Source: CAVTQY01 sp963736975 (GTDB taxonomy: Bacteria > Pseudomonadota > Alphaproteobacteria > Acetobacterales > Acetobacteraceae). Taken from it: 64,000 bases of DNA. Positions 58,660 through 64,000 of the stretch are shown one piece after another. The translations under genes were made by a program, and so were the position numbers. Location: NCBI GenBank assembly GCA_963736975.1, contig CAVTQY010000001.1, positions 310,001 through 374,000 on the forward strand, in the 5' to 3' direction. The first letter of the stretch is position 1; each line of letters opens with the position of its first letter. Below the pieces are notes generated by a model that was given only the letters and a program-made list of their open reading frames with translations, did not search any database and was not told the DNA's origin.

Positions 58660-59439
58660 TCAATCAGCGACCGGGCCCGCCGCCTTTCTCACTGCGGTGA
58701 CGGTTTCGCGTGCGGCCCGCGCCATCAGCCCGCTGTCATTGGCGATCGTGACGAAGCGGAAACCCATGTCGATCATTTTCGCTGCGTAACCCGGTGTGCC
58801 ATTATGCAGACCGGCGAACTGGCCGCGCCGCCGCGTTTCACGGATCAGCATCTCATAGATGCCCAGGATCTTCGGCTCGTCGCGGTCCAGCGCCGGTGTC
58901 ATGCCCAACGAGAAGCCCAGGTCGCTCGGCCCTACATAGATGCCGCTGATCCCGGGCACATCGAGAATGGCCTGGATGTTGTCGATGGCTTCTTGGGTCT
59001 CGATCATCGGGATCACCATGACCTCATCGTTGGCAATCTTCTGGTAGCTGCTGGCTTCGCCGTACATGGCGGCACGGATCGGGCCGTTGCTGCGCTTGCC
59101 CGCCGGGGGATAGAGGCAGGCCTCTGCCAGACGTCGCGCCTCCTCCGGCGTGCTGACCATGGGGCAGATCACGCCCCAGGCGCCGCCGTCCAGCACCTTG
59201 CCGATGATGCCCGGTTCGTTCCAGGGCACCCGCACAAGCGGCGTCACCGGGTGGGCCGCCATGGCCTGAAAGCACTGGACCATGGACAGATAATCCTGCA
59301 CTCCGTGCTGCAGGTCGACGGTCACGCTGTCCCAGCCGCACTGGGCCATGACTTCGGCGGAGAATCCGGAGGGGATCGCGAGCCACCCGTTGACAACCGC
59401 TTTCCCTTCTTTGAGCCGTTGCCTGATTCTGTTGGCCAT
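58660..59439 (-). CDS. HpcH/HpaI-family aldolase (aldarate pathway type)
   Basis: 259 residues with a strong ribosome binding site (AGGAGG) before the ATG at 59439. The class II aldolase barrel has VTVDLQHGVQDYLSMVQCF, VIPMIETQEAIDNIQ and IYVGPSDLGFSLGM, the metal-binding and substrate segments. It probably cleaves a 2-keto-3-deoxy sugar acid or 5-keto-4-deoxy-glucarate to pyruvate and an aldehyde. It reads first in a unit with the UxaA/GarD-type dehydratase. Confidence 0.9.
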   Translation of the reverse strand: MANRIRQRLKEGKAVVNGWLAIPSGFSAEVMAQCGWDSVTVDLQHGVQDYLSMVQCFQAMAAHPVTPLVRVPWNEPGIIGKVLDGGAWGVICPMVSTPEEARRLAEACLYPPAGKRSNGPIRAAMYGEASSYQKIANDEVMVIPMIETQEAIDNIQAILDVPGISGIYVGPSDLGFSLGMTPALDRDEPKILGIYEMLIRETRRRGQFAGLHNGTPGYAAKMIDMGFRFVTIANDSGLMARAARETVTAVRKAAGPVAD

Positions 59440-59672
59440 CGGACCCTCCTGTTGATCGCTCGACGCTATGCGTCGGGGTTCACCTCGTCAATGTGAGTGG
59501 GGCTCGCAGTGCCGTCACGCCGGGCCGTCGCACGGGGCGCGGCTGTGTTACGCACCTTGAGATGGTCCAGACTTTGATCCTGCCCTTCACCTTCCGTTAG
59601 GATAGTTTTCCGAAACTCCGTCTCGAAATTGATCCGCCCTGCTGTGGGGCGGCCAGAGAAGGAGATTCGAAG

Positions 59673-61859
59673 ATGAGCACGCTCACCGTCGGCCAGGGGC
59701 AGGAATTTTCGACCATCGCGGCCGCTGTCGCCGCTTCTCAAAATGGCGACGTCATCGAGGTGCAGGCGGGCACGTATGTAAACGATTTCGTTACAATCAC
59801 GGACAGCATCACACTTCAGGCGGTCGGGGGTATGGTGAATGTCGTCGCGACGGAGCCGCCCCCCGATTTGAAGGGGATCTTTACGATCGGCACCTCGAAG
59901 TCCGCTCCGGACGTCACGATCAACGGGTTCTCGTTCTCCGGCAACGCCATTCCCGACGCCGCCGGCGACAACGGGTCGGGTATCCGTTACCAAAGCGGCA
60001 ATCTCACTCTCAACGACGATCTGTTCTACCACAACCAGATGGGGCTGCAGGCAACGCCTTTCGTCGAAGGCACCGGCACGGTGACCGTCAACGGGTCGGA
60101 ATTCCTGGACAACGGATTGGCGACCGGCGTGGATCCGAACACCGGATTGCCGGGACACAATATCTATATCAATCGTATTGCCAGCTTCACGATGACCAAC
60201 AGCATCAGCGAAGGCGCGATCGAAGGTCACGAAGTAAAAAGCCGGGCGCTGAACAACGTGATCGAAAACAACGTCATCATGGATGGCTCAAGCACGTCCA
60301 GCTACAGCATCGATCTCCCGGACGGTGGCAATGCCATTATTGAAAACAACCTGATCGAACAGGGTCCTGACGGTGGCAACCCCAACATTATCTCCTATGG
60401 CGAGGAAACGCCCAAGCTGTACAACCTAGGCGCGAACCTTGTCGTCTCTGGTAATGCTATAGTTAACGATATGAAATCGGCAAGCGCCAGGTTGTTATGG
60501 AACAACGATCCAAACGTAACCGCACAGGTCACTAATAATTCGGTGTGGGGCCTCACCTCGGCGCAACTGGTTCACGGCCCCAGGGTGACCAACGGCGTCA
60601 CATACCCTACCGGGCCGGTCAATGTCTCCAATATGACCTATCTGGCAAGCCGCCCCACACTTGCCGACAACTCACCATTCACTCAGGCGATCGCCGCGCT
60701 GTCTCAGGACGTGAGTTACAGCACGAACGAGACGATAATCTCAAAGGCACATGCCAACATCGCGGGTGGTGATTCGCTCATGAATTTTCTGCTCACGGGA
60801 GTAAGTGAAGCGGTGAATGGCGGGACCGGCGGCGTTGACGTAACGGCCCATTACGAGCCGGAGACTGTGACCACGAATGCGCAAGCGACAGATATTGTGA
60901 CCCTGCTCGCGGGGGGCACCGTGATCAGCCACGGCACCGATCAGATCACTGGCGGAAGTCTTGCCCTGCACGTCACCGCGACCGGTGCAGCGACGATCAC
61001 CGGCGGCGGTGCCAATAGCAGCTACCTGCTTGAAGGGCAAAACGATGTGCTGACCACCACCAATACGAGCAATGTCTCCGTCAGGGGTGGCGCCACCGCC
61101 CAGGTTGATGCCGATGGGGGAACGATCTGCTTGAACGAAACTGACAGTACGGTGCGGTTCGCCGAAACCGGCGGTGGCGTCAACCAGACGGTGACACTTG
61201 TCGGTGGATCGGCCACGGTGACCGGCGGCGCGGGCGTTCAGCCATTGGGTGTGACCACCGGCGCCAACACCGGTACGAGCGTGCTGCTCGGTGGCAGCAC
61301 CGTGCAGGTGTCGAGCCATGGTGCTGATACAATTTTTGCCGGCGGCGCCGGAAGTACGGCGAAGATCACCGGGCTGGCCGGCAGCACGGACTCCATACAG
61401 GGCGGGGCCGGCTCCCTGGGCTATACCAACAACGGTGGTAAGCTGGTCTTCGTTGGCGGCAGCGGCAACGCCACTCTCCACGGAGGATCGGGGACGATGA
61501 GTGTCACCGCCGGTTCCGGCAACACCACTCTGTTCGGCGGCACCGGAGCGTTCTGTTTCACTGCCGGAAGTGGCAATGCGGTGGTGAACGAAGTTTCCGG
61601 AGCGGATTCGGTCACGTTCGGCAGCGGCGCAACCTCGGTCACGGGAGGTTCCGGAACCGACCTCTTCACCTTCGTCGCTGGCCAGGCCGGAAACGACGTG
61701 ATCAGGAACTTCAGCACCCTTCACGATACGCTATCGTTCCAGGGCTTCACCGGCGATCCGGTGAAGAGCCAATCAGTAATGGGCGGCTCTACCCAGGTCA
61801 CGTTATCGGACGGCACACATGTGACATTTGCTGGCGTCAGCCATCTGACGCTGCCCTGA
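59673..61859 (+). CDS. Secreted right-handed beta-helix protein with RTX-like C-terminus
   Basis: 728 residues with AGGAGA before the ATG and no N-terminal signal peptide. The first ~310 residues form a right-handed beta-helix (FSTIAAAVAASQNGDVIEVQ, NNVIENNVIMDGSS), as in pectate lyases. From about 400 to 650 there are degenerate glycine-rich repeats (FVGGSGNATLHGGSG). The C-terminus (about 655-728) has DLFTFVAGQAGNDVIRNFST and the SLSDG-like strand end, resembling serralysin-type type I secretion signals. It is probably exported by a type I system and may bind or cleave a polysaccharide. No secretion genes are adjacent. Confidence 0.8.
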   Translation: MSTLTVGQGQEFSTIAAAVAASQNGDVIEVQAGTYVNDFVTITDSITLQAVGGMVNVVATEPPPDLKGIFTIGTSKSAPDVTINGFSFSGNAIPDAAGDNGSGIRYQSGNLTLNDDLFYHNQMGLQATPFVEGTGTVTVNGSEFLDNGLATGVDPNTGLPGHNIYINRIASFTMTNSISEGAIEGHEVKSRALNNVIENNVIMDGSSTSSYSIDLPDGGNAIIENNLIEQGPDGGNPNIISYGEETPKLYNLGANLVVSGNAIVNDMKSASARLLWNNDPNVTAQVTNNSVWGLTSAQLVHGPRVTNGVTYPTGPVNVSNMTYLASRPTLADNSPFTQAIAALSQDVSYSTNETIISKAHANIAGGDSLMNFLLTGVSEAVNGGTGGVDVTAHYEPETVTTNAQATDIVTLLAGGTVISHGTDQITGGSLALHVTATGAATITGGGANSSYLLEGQNDVLTTTNTSNVSVRGGATAQVDADGGTICLNETDSTVRFAETGGGVNQTVTLVGGSATVTGGAGVQPLGVTTGANTGTSVLLGGSTVQVSSHGADTIFAGGAGSTAKITGLAGSTDSIQGGAGSLGYTNNGGKLVFVGGSGNATLHGGSGTMSVTAGSGNTTLFGGTGAFCFTAGSGNAVVNEVSGADSVTFGSGATSVTGGSGTDLFTFVAGQAGNDVIRNFSTLHDTLSFQGFTGDPVKSQSVMGGSTQVTLSDGTHVTFAGVSHLTLP

Positions 61860-61977
61860 TCCGTTGCCGCTTGCCGGGCCGGGGGAGAACGGTGCCCAGA
61901 CCGGGGGCGCCGCTCTCACCGTCTTGCCAACCGCTACCGCCGGACTACAAGCCTGCGCAGTGCCGGAGAACATGCAG

Positions 61978-63360
61978 ATGCCACGTCCCGTCGATGCCGT
62001 GATCACCGCGGCTCGGGACTTTATGGGCGAGCGCATCACAACTAACAGAGCCCTGCGGGACCATCACTCGCATGGCCAGGATACCCAGTCCCCTCATTTG
62101 CCCGATGCGGTAGCGTTCATAGAGAGCTCGGAGGAAGCGGCGCGCCTGCTGAAGCTGTGCCACCAACATACTGTGCCGGCCGTCGCCTGGGGCGCGGGCA
62201 CATCGCTCGAAGGACATGTCACACCGGTACGCGGGGGGATCACCCTCGACCTCTCGCGCATGGTCGGCATCATAGCCGTCAGTCAGCCCGACATGGACTG
62301 TCGGGTTCAGGCCGGCGTGACCCGCACTCAGCTCAATGAGCATCTACGCGACCAGGGGCTGTTTTTCCCGGTCGATCCGGGCACCGCGGATTGCACCCTG
62401 GGCGGTATGTGCGCGACGCGCGCCTCGGGCACCAATGCGGTGCGTTACGGCACAATCCGGGAGAACGTGCTGGGCTTGACCGTGGCACTGGCCGACGGAC
62501 GGCTGATCCACACCGGAGGCCGGGTGCGCAAGTCCGCGACCGGCTATGACCTCACCCACCTCTTCATCGGCTCCGAGGGCACCCTCGGGGTGATCACCGA
62601 AATCCAGCTTCGCCTGCACGGGATTCCCGAAGCGACCGCCGCCGCCGCCTGCCAATTCCCGACCCTGCGGGACGCCGTCAGGACCGTCATCACGATCTTG
62701 CAATCCGGCGTGCCTGTGGCACGGATGGAATTGCTGGACGAGGTGCAGATGGCGGCCTGCATCGCTTATTCCAAACTTGCGGGACTCGAACCGCTCCCGA
62801 CCATCTTCTTCGAGTTTGACGGCACGCCTGCCGCCGTGGCCGAGCAGGCGCAACAGGCCGAGGAGATAGCCAGGGACCAAGCAGCGACCGGGTTCCGCTG
62901 GGCCACGGACCCGGCCGAGCGCAACAAGCTATGGCAAGCGCGGCATGACGCGCTCTGGGCGGCGCTGGCATCCAGGCCGGGCCACCAAGGCTTGGCAACC
63001 GATGCGATCGTGCCGATCTCCCGCTTGGACGAGGCGATCCTCGGCGCCAAGGAGGATATCGCCGCATCCGGCCTGTCGGCGCCGATCGTCGGTCACGTCG
63101 GCGACGGCAATTTCCACACCGTCATCCTCGTACCGCCCGAGCCGGACGGGCTGGCGCGCGCCTGGGCGCTCGACAAGAAAATCGTCGCCCGCGCGCTGGC
63201 GCTCGGCGGATCGTGCAGCGGCGAGCACGGCGTGGGTATCGGCAAGCGCGAGTTCATTCTGGAGGAACACGGCGAGGAAGCGGTCGCCGTGATGCGCGCG
63301 ATCAAGCAGGCGCTCGATCCCCGAGGGATCCTCAATCCGGGAAAGATCTTCCTGAACTGA
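61978..63360 (+). CDS. FAD-linked oxidase (glycolate/D-lactate dehydrogenase type)
   Basis: 460 residues from the ATG at 61978, which has GGAG at suitable spacing; earlier in-frame starts (TTG at 61864, ATG at 61972) are less likely. The FAD_binding_4 domain contains AVAWGAGTSLEGHVTPVRGG and GGMCATRASGTNAVRYGTIR. The C-terminal FAD-oxidase domain has VGHVGDGNFHTVI and GGSCSGEHGVGIGKREF with the metal/substrate histidines. It should oxidise a 2-hydroxy acid and pass electrons to a quinone or cytochrome. It has no partner subunits (GlcE, GlcF) here. Confidence 0.9.
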   Translation: MPRPVDAVITAARDFMGERITTNRALRDHHSHGQDTQSPHLPDAVAFIESSEEAARLLKLCHQHTVPAVAWGAGTSLEGHVTPVRGGITLDLSRMVGIIAVSQPDMDCRVQAGVTRTQLNEHLRDQGLFFPVDPGTADCTLGGMCATRASGTNAVRYGTIRENVLGLTVALADGRLIHTGGRVRKSATGYDLTHLFIGSEGTLGVITEIQLRLHGIPEATAAAACQFPTLRDAVRTVITILQSGVPVARMELLDEVQMAACIAYSKLAGLEPLPTIFFEFDGTPAAVAEQAQQAEEIARDQAATGFRWATDPAERNKLWQARHDALWAALASRPGHQGLATDAIVPISRLDEAILGAKEDIAASGLSAPIVGHVGDGNFHTVILVPPEPDGLARAWALDKKIVARALALGGSCSGEHGVGIGKREFILEEHGEEAVAVMRAIKQALDPRGILNPGKIFLN

Positions 63361-63374
63361 ACGGTGTGCCCTGG

Positions 63375-63800
63375 CTATGCCGGAGCATTTTCCTCGTCTT
63401 CAGCCGTCGCCTTCGGCCCGCTATCCAGCCCCTTAGCACCCGGATCGCGGTCCACCAACTCGATCACCGCCATGCTGGCGGCATCGCCATACCGCACGCC
63501 AGCCCGCAGTACCCGTGCATAGCCGCCGGCCCGCGAGCGATACCGCTCCGCCAGCACCCCGAACAGTTTCGCCACGATCGCATCATCGCGCAGTTCCGCA
63601 TGCGCGGTCCGCCGCGCATGCAGCCCGCCCCGCTTGCCAAGCGTGATCAGCTTTTCCGCCACTGGCCGCAGCTCCTTCGCTTTTGCCAGCGTGGTGGTGA
63701 TCTGCTCGTGCTTGAGCAGCGCCGTCGCCATGTTGCGGAACATGGCGATGCGATGGCTCGAGGTAACGCCGAGCTTTCGGCCGGCGACGCCGTGACGCAT
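63375..63800 (-). CDS. rplQ: 50S ribosomal protein L17
   Basis: 141 residues, starting MRHGVAGRKLGVTSSHRIAM, the canonical L17 N-terminus, with TTLAKAKELRPVAEKLITLG in the core. The acidic C-terminal tail (PKATAEDEENAPA) is somewhat longer than the E. coli protein. It lies after rpoA, the standard end of the alpha operon, and converges with the FAD oxidase gene 14 bases away. Confidence 0.96.
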   Translation of the reverse strand: MRHGVAGRKLGVTSSHRIAMFRNMATALLKHEQITTTLAKAKELRPVAEKLITLGKRGGLHARRTAHAELRDDAIVAKLFGVLAERYRSRAGGYARVLRAGVRYGDAASMAVIELVDRDPGAKGLDSGPKATAEDEENAPA

Positions 63801-63815
63801 GATCCGATCCCCGTT

Positions 63816-64000
63816 CTAGAACGGCTCTTCCAGCCGCTTGGCGAGATCCTCGATATTCTCAGGCGGCCAACCCGGCACGGTCATGCCAAGCGAAAGCCCC
63901 ATCGAAGAGAGCACCTCCTTGATCTCATTCAGCGACTTGCGGCCGAAATTCGGCGTGCGCAACATCTCCTGCTCGGATTTCTGCACCAGATCGCCGATAT
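63816..64000 (-). CDS. rpoA: DNA-directed RNA polymerase alpha subunit, C-terminal part (cut by window end)
   Basis: The last 60 codons of RpoA are present; the gene continues beyond the window. The C-terminal domain ends with IGDLVQKSEQEMLRTPNFGR and KSLNEIKEVLSSMGLSLGM, which contact UP elements and activators. The stop TAG (63816-63818) lies 15 bases before rplQ. Confidence 0.96.
   Translation of the reverse strand, partial: IGDLVQKSEQEMLRTPNFGRKSLNEIKEVLSSMGLSLGMTVPGWPPENIEDLAKRLEEPF

Noticed and set aside
1..64000. CRISPR arrays, insertion sequences, tRNA and rRNA genes
   Set aside because: No regularly spaced repeat series, transposase reading frame with terminal repeats, or tRNA/rRNA signature was recognised when reading both strands. 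A covariance-model search would be needed to exclude small structured RNAs.

Overview
The window is high-GC, densely coded chromosomal DNA from an alphaproteobacterium, most probably a member of the Acetobacteraceae or a close relative in Rhodospirillales. That placement is inferred from gene order (mdh-sucC-sucD ... sucA-sucB-lpdA, and the run lysC-ptsP-rodZ-ispG-hisS-prfA-prmC-DUF4167) and from the glycosyltransferase types; it was not measured. The genes are mostly core metabolism with several accessory catabolic islands. I recognised no tRNA, rRNA, insertion sequence, prophage or CRISPR array.

Layout. 1-850: a molbindin (Mop) with a Mo-box-like palindrome upstream, then a CBS-domain protein. 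924-12808: a long minus-strand TCA-cycle array, read mdh-sucC-sucD-tetR-DUF2852-sucA-sucB-VOC-lpdA-pdxA-yraN; a TetR gene and its probable operator sit in the middle of it. 12966-15076: an amidohydrolase_2 decarboxylase-like gene overlapping a mandelate-racemase-family gene. 15095-16183: an unusual RodZ-like protein lacking the HTH. 16184-17466: AT-rich and palindrome-rich DNA around one orphan gene. 17467-21571: a three-subunit molybdenum hydroxylase plus a MoaD/ThiS-like protein. 21786-34033: conserved housekeeping (DUF4167, prmC, prfA, hisS, ispG, rodZ, ptsP, a nitronate monooxygenase-like gene, lysC, ubiG), interrupted by the remains of a HEPN/nucleotidyltransferase toxin-antitoxin pair. 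34150-40239: a low-complexity secreted protein, DUF1178, grxC, a sulfotransferase, comF, a four-domain rhodanese protein and an HpaI-type aldolase. 40337-46733: a heptose/glycan locus with a 1437-residue glycosyltransferase, a small repeat protein and a frameshifted hldE. 46740-52212: a benzoyl-CoA epoxidation (box) operon reading ligase-hydrolase-boxC-boxB, without boxA. 53200-57061: a flavin disulfide-type reductase and a membrane cluster ending in an NRAMP-related transporter. 57077-59439: a sugar-acid dehydratase and aldolase pair. 59673-63360: a beta-helix protein with a type-I-secretion-like C-terminus and a glycolate-oxidase-type flavoenzyme. 63375-64000: rplQ and the end of rpoA.

Connections. 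Molybdenum links the first gene (Mop), its putative Mo-box and the molybdenum hydroxylase with its MoaD-like neighbour. Heptose links hldE (ADP-heptose supply) with the GT9 domain of the giant glycosyltransferase. Aromatic and sugar-acid degradation genes feed acetyl-CoA, succinyl-CoA or pyruvate into the TCA enzymes encoded nearby. A dispersed double-hairpin repeat occurs at or just after gene ends at three loci.

Three single-base frameshifts in otherwise well-preserved genes (two in prmC, one in hldE) lie in or beside short G/C runs. They may be real mutations or consensus errors, and deserve checking before biology is inferred from them.
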